In this document: positions 16,499 to 24,624 of the stretch, one piece after another | How positions within the stretch are numbered: the first letter of the stretch is position 1 | How the letters are laid out: each line of letters starts with the position of its first letter | Assembly: GCF_023954305.1 (NCBI RefSeq) | Contig: NZ_JAMLIG010000004.1 | Span: 124,001 to 188,000 of the forward strand | Length of the DNA: 64,000 nucleotides | Direction of reading: 5' to 3' | DNA from: Mesorhizobium sp. | GTDB lineage: Bacteria > Pseudomonadota > Alphaproteobacteria > Rhizobiales > Rhizobiaceae | The notes under the pieces: generated by a model | Databases searched by the model: none | What the model saw: the letters and a program-made list of their open reading frames with translations, nothing else | Told to the model about the DNA's origin: nothing | Made by a program: the position numbers and the translations under genes

Positions 16499-18259
16499 AT
16501 GATCAAGCTGTTCCAGCCGTTCGCCGTCGCCGCACTTGCGGTCTCCCTTGCCCTTCCGCTTGCGGCACAGGCCCAGCAGGCGACGGATACGGTCGCACCG
16601 GAGGCCGCGACCACCGCCGCCCCCAAGGCCACCGTCCATGCGGAGCGCCAGATGGTGGTCGCCGCCAATCCGCTAGCCGCGCAGGCCGGGCTCGACGCAC
16701 TGCGCGCCGGCGGCTCGGCGGCGGACGCGGTCGTCGCCGTGCAGACCGTGCTCGGCCTGGTCGAGCCGCAGTCCTCGGGCCTCGGCGGGGGAGCTTTCCT
16801 CGTCTGGTACGACGCGGCCACGGGCAAGGTCACGACCTTCGACGGACGCGAAACCGCGCCAGAGGCGGCGACGCCCGACCTGTTCCTCGGCGCCGACGGC
16901 AAGCCGCTCAAATTCTTCGATGCCGTCGTCGGCGGCCGCTCCGTCGGCACGCCGGGCGTGGTGCGGCTGCTCGGCGAGGTGCATGGCCGCTATGGCAAAC
17001 TCGACTGGGCGGGATTGTTCGAGCCTGCGATCAGGCTCTCGACCGACGGGTTTGACGTCTCGCCGCGGCTGGCGGCGCTGGTCGCCGACGATGCCGACAA
17101 GCTGGGCGCCCAGCCGACCACACGCGACTACTTCTTTCCCGCCGGCAAGCCGATCGTGGCGGGCGACCGGCTGACCAACGCGGCCTATGCGCAGACGCTG
17201 GCAACTATCGCGAAGGACGGGCCGGACGCCTTCTACAAGGGGCCGATCGCCGAGGGCATCGTTCAGGCGGTCCGCGATCATCAGACGAACCCCGGCGGTA
17301 TTTCACTTGAAGATCTGGCCGCCTATGCCGCAATCGAGCGGCCGGCCGTCTGCGCCCCCTATCGGGGCTTCGAGGTCTGCGGCATGGGTCCCCCCTCCTC
17401 CGGCGCGCTCGCCATCGGCCAGATTCTCGGCCTGGTCGAGCCGTTCGACATCGCCAGCCTGGGACCCGAGGATCCCGAAAGCTGGCGCATCCTCGGCGAC
17501 GCCACCCGCCTCGCCTTCGCCGACCGCGGACGCTACGTCGCCGACGCCGATTTCGTCTCGATCCCCAAGGGCCTGCTCAACCCGGAATACCTGAAGGGCC
17601 GTTCCCAACTCCTGCGCCGCCCCACCGCCCTGCCCGACGATCAGGTTCAGGCCGGCAATCCGCCCTGGGACAAGGCGGAACTCAGGCGCGGCGGCCTCTC
17701 CTTCGAAGTCCCCTCGACCACCCATTTCGTCATCGTCGACGCTGCCGGCAACATCGCTTCCGTCACCAGTTCGATCGAGAACGGCTTCGGCGCGCGGCTG
17801 ATGAGCGGCGGCTTCCTGCTCAACAACCAGTTGACCGACTTCTCCTTCGTGGCGGAAGAGGACGGTCGGGCGCTCGCCAACCGCGTCGAGCCCGGCAAGC
17901 GGCCGCGTTCGTCGATGTCGCCGACCATCGTCTTGAAGGACGGCAAGCCGGCTTTTGCGCTCGGCTCGCCGGGCGGTTCCAACATCATCCCCTATGTGGC
18001 GAAGACGATCGTCGCGCTGGTCGACTGGAAGATGGACATCGGCCAGGCCATCGCCCTGCCGCATCTCACCAACCGCTTCGGCACCTACGACCTCGAGGCA
18101 GGAACGTCCGCGGTGACGCTGGCAAAGGATCTCGAGGCGCTGGGCTACAAGACCGCCGAGAAGGAGCAGAATTCGGGTCTGCACGGCATTTCGCTCTCGC
18201 TGGCCGGCATCGGAGGCGGCGCCGATCCGCGCCGGGAAGGCGTCGCCGTCGGAGATTGA
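16499..18259 (+). CDS. ggt: Gamma-glutamyltransferase, periplasmic
   Basis: 586 residues from ATG 16499, preceded by GGAGGTGTCC. A signal peptide (cleavage AQA near residue 26) directs export. As in the family, the precursor self-cleaves before the nucleophile Thr in the VPSTTHFVIVD motif (about residue 405), giving large and small subunits. Substrate-binding motifs PRSSMSPTI and LGSPGGSNII are visible. It hydrolyses glutathione and gamma-glutamyl compounds in the periplasm. It converges on the SRPBCC/M50 gene with two bases between the stops. Confidence 0.95.
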   Translation: MIKLFQPFAVAALAVSLALPLAAQAQQATDTVAPEAATTAAPKATVHAERQMVVAANPLAAQAGLDALRAGGSAADAVVAVQTVLGLVEPQSSGLGGGAFLVWYDAATGKVTTFDGRETAPEAATPDLFLGADGKPLKFFDAVVGGRSVGTPGVVRLLGEVHGRYGKLDWAGLFEPAIRLSTDGFDVSPRLAALVADDADKLGAQPTTRDYFFPAGKPIVAGDRLTNAAYAQTLATIAKDGPDAFYKGPIAEGIVQAVRDHQTNPGGISLEDLAAYAAIERPAVCAPYRGFEVCGMGPPSSGALAIGQILGLVEPFDIASLGPEDPESWRILGDATRLAFADRGRYVADADFVSIPKGLLNPEYLKGRSQLLRRPTALPDDQVQAGNPPWDKAELRRGGLSFEVPSTTHFVIVDAAGNIASVTSSIENGFGARLMSGGFLLNNQLTDFSFVAEEDGRALANRVEPGKRPRSSMSPTIVLKDGKPAFALGSPGGSNIIPYVAKTIVALVDWKMDIGQAIALPHLTNRFGTYDLEAGTSAVTLAKDLEALGYKTAEKEQNSGLHGISLSLAGIGGGADPRREGVAVGD

Positions 18260-18261
18260 CG

Positions 18262-19515
18262 TCAGCCAAGGTGGGTGAACACCCAGATCACGCCCAGTCC
18301 GTGGATGAAGATCACGGCGACCAGCGCGGCGGCGAGCGCGATCCGCCCGCCGGTGCCGATCGGGGTAAGTGCGTCGCGCGGCTTCACCGCGTGGCCCGAG
18401 GTCATCAGGCTGAGCGCCGCGAAGACGCCGCCCGCCGTCAGGACGACCGCCGGCGGGAAACCCGCCAGCCAGCCGACCGCGAGGAAGAGACCGAGCAGGG
18501 CGAAGGACGAGATCGCCAGCGGCAGGCCCGGCGGGCAGATCTGGCGCAGCACCTGGCCGCCATCGAACTTCCACACAGGCACGAGATTGGCGAGATTGAA
18601 GAGCGCGATGCAGCCGACCAGCGCGGCCGCGAAGTTGCCGCCATGGACGTTGTTGGTCGCCACCGCCATTACGCCGGCCTGCATCAAAGGCGGGACGAGA
18701 AAGGCTGAGAAGCCGGCGCCCATCAGCGCCACGAAGGCAACCTCGAAATGGCTGTCATACGGCCGTCCGCCAATGGCGATACCACCGAGCAAGGGAATGA
18801 AGATCATGCGGGTGCGCCGGTGCCCGGTGACGCGAAACGCCGCCATGTGTCCGAGTTCGTGCAGCGCGACGACGGCGGTGAGCATCACGGCAAAGGCCAG
18901 TCCGCCGACGGTGAAGCCCGCGAGCGTCCATAATATCATGACGGAGGCAGCCGCCATCGCCACCTGGGTCAGCGGATGCTCGAACATGCCGCCCCGGCGG
19001 TAGGCCCCGGTTTCGGCCCACCGCTTCAGCTTGGCCATCCTGCGTCGAAGGGCAAAGTAGCGAAACACCAGGAACGCCGCGCCGCGATAGGAATCGGTCT
19101 GGCGGATGGTCAGGCGAACATGGCCGTCCTCCGGCGAGAACTCGACCTGCTCGGCGAAATGCTCCCAGAACCCGGTGTCGAGCGAACTGTCCTCGACAAT
19201 GCGCATCGCGAAGGACCGGTCCCGGGGGGCCTCGGTCAACTCGGCGATCCGCCGGATCGGCAGACCGTCCCGGCCTTCCCAGTCAACGACGAGTTGCACC
19301 CGGTCCGGCCGGTCCGCGACGGGCTCGGCGGCGAGGATCTCGCCGGACCAGCCGGCATCGTTTCCCAGCGGATGGACCGCGTCCCAGACGCGGCCCGCAG
19401 ATGCTCCGATGCGCACCGTGCGGCTGATCGTGCGCACACCGACCGGTGCTGCGAACAAAAGGAAGATCAGCCCGAGATTGATGACGATCAGTGCTACGGC
19501 GGCCCAGCCTGGCAT
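18262..19515 (-). CDS. SRPBCC-domain / M50 site-2-type metallopeptidase fusion protein
   Basis: 417 residues. After one helix (about 5-23) comes a soluble region (35-165) with the feel of an SRPBCC/polyketide-cyclase fold (ASAGRVWDAVHPLGNDAGW, VDWEGRDGLPIRRI). From about 188 on it is a polytopic M50-type protease: zinc motif HELGHMAAF (HExxH) and third-ligand region NLVPVWKFDGGQ (NxxPxxDGG-like). Further helices run to the end. Active-site residues look intact, so it may cleave membrane substrates. The combination with an SRPBCC domain is unusual. Its gene lies 100 bases downstream of a 28-codon SOS-boxed ORF on the same strand. Confidence 0.75.
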   Translation of the reverse strand: MPGWAAVALIVINLGLIFLLFAAPVGVRTISRTVRIGASAGRVWDAVHPLGNDAGWSGEILAAEPVADRPDRVQLVVDWEGRDGLPIRRIAELTEAPRDRSFAMRIVEDSSLDTGFWEHFAEQVEFSPEDGHVRLTIRQTDSYRGAAFLVFRYFALRRRMAKLKRWAETGAYRRGGMFEHPLTQVAMAAASVMILWTLAGFTVGGLAFAVMLTAVVALHELGHMAAFRVTGHRRTRMIFIPLLGGIAIGGRPYDSHFEVAFVALMGAGFSAFLVPPLMQAGVMAVATNNVHGGNFAAALVGCIALFNLANLVPVWKFDGGQVLRQICPPGLPLAISSFALLGLFLAVGWLAGFPPAVVLTAGGVFAALSLMTSGHAVKPRDALTPIGTGGRIALAAALVAVIFIHGLGVIWVFTHLG

Positions 19516-19615
19516 CGAGAACCATCCTGTTTCGATGCGAAACTAGCTGTCGATGCGGAAGAAATACTTAAGCCTTTGGCGGTTGCGGCAATTCTCACGC
19601 GGCTGTGACGACCGC

Positions 19616-19702
19616 TCAGAACGCTCCGATCCACATGGCGAGCGAGACGAGGAAGGTGCCGACGGAGACGAGCGCGACGACGTCCTGGAGCATGTCGGTC
19701 AT
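19616..19702 (-). CDS. 28-residue single-helix membrane protein, probable SOS-induced microprotein
   Basis: The 29-codon frame (ATG 19700-19702, TGA 19616-19618) follows a strong ribosome site (TTTAGGAGAATCTTCC before ATG). The product begins MTDMLQDVV, then a continuous hydrophobic stretch (ALVSVGTFLVSLAMWIGAF) long enough to cross the inner membrane. The promoter immediately upstream has a perfect LexA box in its spacer (separate entry). I know of no family match. In size, membrane nature and SOS control it resembles SidA, the 29-residue SOS-induced division inhibitor of Caulobacter; homology is not claimed. It lies downstream of lolD and 100 bases upstream of the M50 gene, all minus strand. 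Confidence 0.7.
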   Translation of the reverse strand: MTDMLQDVVALVSVGTFLVSLAMWIGAF

Positions 19703-19734
19703 GGAAGATTCTCCTAAAATCTGTTTCTGTTTTT

Positions 19735-19763
19735 AATATGTTCCCTTTCTGTTCTATCGTCAA
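19735..19763 (-). promoter_or_regulatory. SOS promoter with perfect LexA box
   Basis: On the minus strand TTGACG (19763-19758), a 17-base spacer and CATATT (19740-19735) form a sigma70-type promoter. GAAC-N7-GAAC (19754-19740; GTTC-N7-GTTC on plus) is the exact alphaproteobacterial LexA consensus. It fills most of the spacer and touches the -10. The transcript would start about 25 bases before the 28-codon ORF. Confidence 0.8.
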
Positions 19764-19831
19764 TCGTAAACAGACCTCGGGCGCGATGACCCTGCCGCAT
19801 GGTTAATTCCGAACGTTTGAGCGGGGCCTGC

Positions 19832-20509
19832 TCAGAACGGCACGATCTTGCCGCCGGACAGCGTCACGCGCCGGTCCATGCGGGCGGCGAGGTCGTGATT
19901 GTGGGTGGCGATCAGCGCCGCGAGACCCGACTGGCGCACCAGCGCCTCCAGCGCCTCGAACACGTAGACGGCCGTATCAGGATCGAGATTGCCCGTCGGC
20001 TCGTCGGCGAGCAGCAGAGACGGGGCATTGGCGACCGCGCGCGCAATCGCGACGCGCTGCTGTTCGCCCCCCGAGAGCTCGGAGGGACGGTGCTGCGCAC
20101 GGGGACCCACCCGCATGTAGTCCAGCAACTGCGCGGCGCGCGTCGCGGCTTCCTTGCGATCGAGCCCGCGCACCATCTGCGGCATCATCACGTTCTCCAG
20201 CGCCGTGAACTCGGGCAGGAGATGATGGAACTGGTAGACGAAGCCGACTTCGTTGCGGCGGATCGCGGTACGCTCGTCGTCGCCGAGCCGGCCGCATGCG
20301 CGTCCGTTCAACACCACGTCGCCCGAATTCGGGCGCTCGAGCAGGCCGGCCAGGTGGAGCAGAGTGGACTTGCCGGCGCCCGACGGCGCCACAAGCGCGA
20401 CCATTTCGCCCGGCGACATGGCGAAATCGGCATCGACCAGGATCGCCAGGTGCTCCTCGCCCTGGTGGTAGTGACGCCCGACCGCCTTGAGTTCGAGAAC
20501 CGTGCTCAT
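19832..20509 (-). CDS. lolD: Lipoprotein-releasing ABC transporter ATPase LolD
   Basis: 225 residues from ATG 20509, which overlaps the LolC stop. Walker A is APSGAGKST, signature LSGGEQQR, Walker B LLLADEPTGNLD and switch His IATHNHD. It has the LolD-typical region FVYQFHHLLPEFTALENV. It powers extraction of outer-membrane lipoproteins from the inner membrane onto LolA, together with the permease encoded just upstream. Confidence 0.95.
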   Translation of the reverse strand: MSTVLELKAVGRHYHQGEEHLAILVDADFAMSPGEMVALVAPSGAGKSTLLHLAGLLERPNSGDVVLNGRACGRLGDDERTAIRRNEVGFVYQFHHLLPEFTALENVMMPQMVRGLDRKEAATRAAQLLDYMRVGPRAQHRPSELSGGEQQRVAIARAVANAPSLLLADEPTGNLDPDTAVYVFEALEALVRQSGLAALIATHNHDLAARMDRRVTLSGGKIVPF

Positions 20510-21822
20510 TCGTAGCGCAGCGCCTCGACCGGATCGATGCGGGCGGCCCGCCACGCTGGGAAAATGGTTGCGAGGAAGGACAGAGCCAGCGCCATCACGA
20601 CCACCGACACCGTCTCGCTCATGTTGATCTCGGCCGGCAGCTTCGAGAGGAAGTAGAGTTCCGGGTTGAAGATCGTCGTCCCCGAAACCCAGGAGAAGAA
20701 CTGGCGGATCGATTCGACGTTGAGGCAGACGACGATGCCGAGGATGACGCCCGCGATCGTCCCGGTCATGCCGATCGCCGCCCCCGTCATCATGAAGATG
20801 CGCATGATCGAGCCGCGCGTCGCTCCCATGGTGCGCAGGATGGCGATGTCGCTGCCCTTGTCCTTCACCAGCATGATGAGGCCGGAGATGATGTTGAGAG
20901 CCGCGACCAGCACGATCAGCGTCAGGATCATGAACATGACGTTCCGTTCGACCTGGAGCGCGGAGAAGAACGTCTGGTTCCGGAAGCGCCAGTCGGTCAG
21001 ATAGAGCTGTCGCTGCGCGGCCGCCTCGATCGGCTCCTTCAGTTCGTCGACCCGGTCGGGGTCGTCGACGAATATCTCGATCGTCTGCGCCAGGCCTTCC
21101 GAATTGAAATAGAGCTGCGCCTCGGGGAGCGGCATGAAGACGATCAGCGCGTCATATTCCGACATGCCGATCTCGTAGATCGCCGTCACCGGATAGGCTT
21201 TGACGCGCGGGTTGGTGCCGAGGGGCGTGATGTCGCCGTCCGGCGAAACCAGCGTGATGAGATCGCCGAGGCCGAGGCCGAGATTCTCGGCCATGCGGGT
21301 GCCGATGGCGACACCCTCGCTCGTCTCGAAGCCGTTGAGTTCGCCCTGCCGCACATTGCCGGCGACCAGGGGAATGTTCTTCAGGTCCGCCTCGCGGATG
21401 CCCTTCACCAGCGCCCCGGTGCCCGCCGTCCCCTGCCGGCCGGAGGCGAGCACCTGCCCCTCCACCAGCGGGATCGTGTATTTGACGCCCGGCACGCCGG
21501 CGATGCGGGCCGCTACTTCGGCATAGTCGTCCAGCGGCCGGTCGATCGGCTGCAGGATAAGATGTCCGTTGATGCCGAGGATGCGGGTGAGCAGTTCGGT
21601 GCGGAAGCCGTTCATCACCGCCATGACAATGATCAGCGTCGCCACGCCGAGCATGATGCCGATGAAGGAGATCGAGGCGATGACCGAGATCACCGTCTCC
21701 TTGCGCTTCGAGCGGAGATAGCGCCAGGCGACCATGCGCTCGAACAACGAAAAGGGGCCGGCCCCGGCATGCTTCGCCCTTGTCGCGCGAGCGGTCTGCG
21801 AAGCCGCCGTCGTGTCGGTCAT
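20506..21822 (-). CDS. lolC: Lipoprotein-releasing ABC transporter permease LolC/LolE
   Basis: 438 residues from ATG 21822, overlapping the proS stop. The cytoplasmic N-tail leads to helix 1 (ISVIASISFIGIMLGVATLI), a large periplasmic domain (about 75-300), and three C-terminal helices of the MacB/FtsX fold. The LolC/E hallmark FERMVAWRYLRSKRKE precedes helix 1. Only one permease gene is present, so the transporter is probably a homodimer of a LolF-like protein with LolD, as is usual in alphaproteobacteria. Confidence 0.93.
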   Translation of the reverse strand: MTDTTAASQTARATRAKHAGAGPFSLFERMVAWRYLRSKRKETVISVIASISFIGIMLGVATLIIVMAVMNGFRTELLTRILGINGHLILQPIDRPLDDYAEVAARIAGVPGVKYTIPLVEGQVLASGRQGTAGTGALVKGIREADLKNIPLVAGNVRQGELNGFETSEGVAIGTRMAENLGLGLGDLITLVSPDGDITPLGTNPRVKAYPVTAIYEIGMSEYDALIVFMPLPEAQLYFNSEGLAQTIEIFVDDPDRVDELKEPIEAAAQRQLYLTDWRFRNQTFFSALQVERNVMFMILTLIVLVAALNIISGLIMLVKDKGSDIAILRTMGATRGSIMRIFMMTGAAIGMTGTIAGVILGIVVCLNVESIRQFFSWVSGTTIFNPELYFLSKLPAEINMSETVSVVVMALALSFLATIFPAWRAARIDPVEALRYE

Positions 21823-23150
21823 GCGGTCTTCCCGATGAAGGCCAAAAGATCGGCGAGCTTCGTCGTCTCGCGGGCGCCCGTGGCGCGCCGCTTCAGCTCG
21901 ACCTCTCCGGCGGCGACGCCGCGCGGACCGACGATCACCTGGTTGGGGATGCCGATCAGGTCGGCGGTCGCGAACTTTCCGCCCGCGCGCTGGTCGGTGT
22001 CGTCGTAGAGCACCTCGATGCCCGCTGCCTGGTAAGCCGCGTAGAGCTGTTCGCAGACGCCGTCGCACTCTGCATCGCCGGCCTTCATGTTGATGATCAC
22101 CACCTCGAAGGGCGCCACGCTTTCCGGCCAGATGATGCCGGCCTCATCGTGACTCGCCTCGATGATCGCGGCGATGAGGCGCGTCGGGCCGATGCCGTAG
22201 GAGCCCATCGAGACGAAGTGCTCCTTGCCGTCGGGGCCCTGCACCTTGGCGTTCATCGGCTTGGAATACTTCTCGCCGAAATGGAAGATGTGGCCGACCT
22301 CGATGCCGCGCGCCGACAGGCGGTCGTCCTCGGCAATCTTCTCCCAGGCCGCCTCGTCATGCATTTCGTCGGTCGCCGCATAGGGCGTCGTCCAGTCCTT
22401 GACGATGCCCGCGATCTCGCCGTCATTGCCGAAATCGACATTCTCGCCCGGCACGGCGAGGTCGAGGAAGTCCTTGTGGCAGAACACCTGGCTCTCGCCG
22501 GTGTCGGCAAGGATGATGAACTCATGGGATAGATCGCCGCCGATCGGGCCGGTGTCGGCGCGCATCGGGATCGCCTTCAGCCCCATGCGGGTGAACGTGC
22601 GCAGATAGGCGACGAACATGCGGTTGTAGGCAGCCTTGGCTCCGTCGAAATCGAGATCGAAGGAATAGGCATCCTTCATCAGGAACTCGCGCCCGCGCAT
22701 CACGCCGAAGCGGGGCCTCACCTCGTCGCGGAACTTCCACTGGATGTGGTAGAGGTTGAGCGGCAGGTCCTTGTACGACTTGACGTAGGAGCGGAAGATC
22801 TCCGTCACCATCTCCTCGTTGGTCGGACCGTAGAGCAGGTCGCGCTCCTGCCGGTCCTTGATGCGCAGCATCTCCTTGCCGTAGTCGTTATAGCGGCCGC
22901 TTTCCTTCCAAAGCTCGGCCGATTGGATGGTCGGCATCAGGATTTCGAGTGCGCCTGCCCGGTCCTGCTCCTCGCGGATGATCCGGCACACCTTGTCGAG
23001 CACCCGCTTGCCGAGCGGCAGCATGGTGAAGGAGCCCTGCCCCTGCTGGCGGATCATGCCGGCTCTCAGCATGAGGCGATGCGAGACGATCTCGGCCTCG
23101 CGCGGGTTTTCTTTGAGGATCGGCAGGAAGTAGCGCGACAGACGCATCAT
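21819..23150 (-). CDS. proS: Prolyl-tRNA synthetase, alpha-proteobacterial short form
   Basis: The 443-residue class II synthetase begins MMRLSRYFLPILKENP. Motif 2 lies around QWKFRDEVRPRFGVMRGREFLMKD and motif 3 around GSYGIGPTRLIAAIIE. The C-terminal anticodon-binding domain spans about 345-443. At 443 residues it is about 130 shorter than E. coli ProS because the cis-editing (INS) domain between motifs 2 and 3 is missing, as known for alphaproteobacterial enzymes. Ala-tRNA(Pro) must then be cleared by a separate ProXp protein, not seen here. It is first gene of proS-lolC-lolD. Confidence 0.95.
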   Translation of the reverse strand: MMRLSRYFLPILKENPREAEIVSHRLMLRAGMIRQQGQGSFTMLPLGKRVLDKVCRIIREEQDRAGALEILMPTIQSAELWKESGRYNDYGKEMLRIKDRQERDLLYGPTNEEMVTEIFRSYVKSYKDLPLNLYHIQWKFRDEVRPRFGVMRGREFLMKDAYSFDLDFDGAKAAYNRMFVAYLRTFTRMGLKAIPMRADTGPIGGDLSHEFIILADTGESQVFCHKDFLDLAVPGENVDFGNDGEIAGIVKDWTTPYAATDEMHDEAAWEKIAEDDRLSARGIEVGHIFHFGEKYSKPMNAKVQGPDGKEHFVSMGSYGIGPTRLIAAIIEASHDEAGIIWPESVAPFEVVIINMKAGDAECDGVCEQLYAAYQAAGIEVLYDDTDQRAGGKFATADLIGIPNQVIVGPRGVAAGEVELKRRATGARETTKLADLLAFIGKTA

Positions 23151-23385
23151 CTATTCCGTGAGGGAGGACGCCCGGGCGGAATCGAACAACCCCGGGGCAG
23201 GATTTGCGCGGGCTTCATAGCGATTTCAAGGCGAAATGGAAACCCGCCCCCGCCGGTGCAAGAGGGCAATGCACTGGCCTGGTCAAATCCAAGGCAGAGA
23301 ATGCGACTTCATTGTGCATTGCACCACATCAATGGTCATTTCAAAGCAAAATTCCTCGTGACAAGCATGTGAAATTTGGTCTAGG

Positions 23386-23542
23386 GTTTCTCGCATAACC
23401 AGATGGGCGAAGGAAATTTGCCCCTTTACGCGGTCAAAGTCTTGGGAGGATGCGATCTAGGCGCGACATTCCGCAGCCGCCGGTAACCGGAAACAGATCG
23501 GACGCGTTAATCTGCAAGGCCTTCGGGCCTTGCTTTTTTTTT
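23386..23542 (+). ncRNA. Candidate trans-acting small RNA downstream of proS start region
   Basis: A roughly 155-nt segment with no credible ORF lies between the divergent proS and psuK genes. It has a promoter-like GTGACA (about 23356)-18 bases-TAGGGT pair and ends in a canonical terminator. It can fold into a 5' hairpin (GGGCGAA, loop GGAAA, TTTGCCC; 23405-23423) and a central structure closed by CGATCT/AGATCG around CCGGTAACCGG. Size and position beside proS recall the rhizobial alpha-r sRNAs (for example alpha-r9); that identification is from memory and unconfirmed. Confidence 0.5.
23515..23542 (+). terminator. Strong Rho-independent terminator
   Basis: CAAGGCC (23515-23521) and GGCCTTG (23526-23532) form a 7-bp stem with a TTCG loop, followed by C and nine T. 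No plus-strand gene ends nearby, so it most likely ends the predicted small RNA. Confidence 0.85.
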
Positions 23543-23653
23543 GGGCAGTTTTCGACCCTGCCCGATTTGAAACGTTGGTCCCGCGCACATTGAACCGCGG
23601 CCGACCCGGCCCTAGTCTTCGTGTCGTCGCAACGTCGGGACCAGCCGCCTCGC

Positions 23654-24604
23654 ATGACCAGCTCTCCGCCCAGACCACCGCTGCTGCTCGGCATCGGCGG
23701 CGCGCATATCGACCGCCGCGGGCAGGTCGCGGGGATCTATGTGCCGGGCGCCTCGAACCCCGGAACGATGCGCGAGGATGTCGGCGGCGTGGTCTTCAAT
23801 GCGCTGCGCACGGCGCGGCGGCGCGGCGTCGGCTGCGCGCTGATTTCGATGCGCGGCGGCGATTCCGGCGGCGATCGCGTCGCGCGCGAGATCGCCGAGG
23901 CCGGCATCGAGGACCGTTCGGCGGTGTTTCTCGACCGCGTCACGGCGAGCTACACCGCGCTCATCGACCGCGACGGCGAGCTCATCGCCGGCTTCGCCGA
24001 CATGGGGATCTACGATCTCTTCCCGCGCCAGCTTCGCCGCTCCGCCTGCCGTGACGCGATCGCGGGCGCCGATGCGATCCTGTGCGATGCGAACCTGCCG
24101 GCGGCTGCCCTCGAACTGGTCGCAAGCATCGCGGCGGGCAAACCGCTTCATGCAATCGGCATTTCGCCGGCAAAAGTCGTCCGTCTCGCCGGATTGCTGG
24201 ACCGGATCGGCTACCTGTTCATGAACCGCAAGGAGGCGTGCGCGCTGGCGGGCCTCGACGCGGGCAGCCCGGCGGACGTGCTGGCGTTCCTGCGCGCCAA
24301 GGGGCTGCGCGGTGCGGTCGTCACCGACGGCGCCAGGCCGGTGGAGATTTTGGATGCGGGCTCACGGTACAGCATCGCCCCGCCAGCCCCGCATCGCATC
24401 GCCGATGTCACCGGAGCCGGAGACGCGCTCGCGGGTGCGACGGTCGCGGCATTGACCCGCGGCGTCCCGCTTGCCGATGCGGCGCGCGAAGGTGTCGCAG
24501 CCGCGATGCTCGCGCTGGAATCTCCTCTCGCCGTCCCGCAATTCGATGCCGACGTGTTCGCGGCAGCACTGGCGCTTGTGCCGGCCGCCGTTGCGGTGGC
24601 ATGA
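23654..24604 (+). CDS. psuK: PfkB-family sugar kinase, probable pseudouridine kinase
   Basis: 316 residues. The ribokinase fold begins LLLGIGGAHIDRRGQ; the C-terminal signature DVTGAGDALAGATVAAL carries the anion hole and catalytic Asp. The gene is directly followed (21 bases) by psuG, and in known systems PsuK phosphorylates pseudouridine to pseudouridine 5'-phosphate for PsuG. That pairing is the main reason for the substrate call. ATG 23654 is used; an upstream GTG at 23621 is possible. Confidence 0.88.
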   Translation: MTSSPPRPPLLLGIGGAHIDRRGQVAGIYVPGASNPGTMREDVGGVVFNALRTARRRGVGCALISMRGGDSGGDRVAREIAEAGIEDRSAVFLDRVTASYTALIDRDGELIAGFADMGIYDLFPRQLRRSACRDAIAGADAILCDANLPAAALELVASIAAGKPLHAIGISPAKVVRLAGLLDRIGYLFMNRKEACALAGLDAGSPADVLAFLRAKGLRGAVVTDGARPVEILDAGSRYSIAPPAPHRIADVTGAGDALAGATVAALTRGVPLADAAREGVAAAMLALESPLAVPQFDADVFAAALALVPAAVAVA

Positions 24605-24624
24605 GGCTGCCAAGGAGACCGCTC

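Noticed and set aside
22923..23372. Plus-strand frames antisense to the 5' end of proS reaching into the sRNA region.
   Set aside because: They are complements of the well-supported proS reading frame, with atypical composition.
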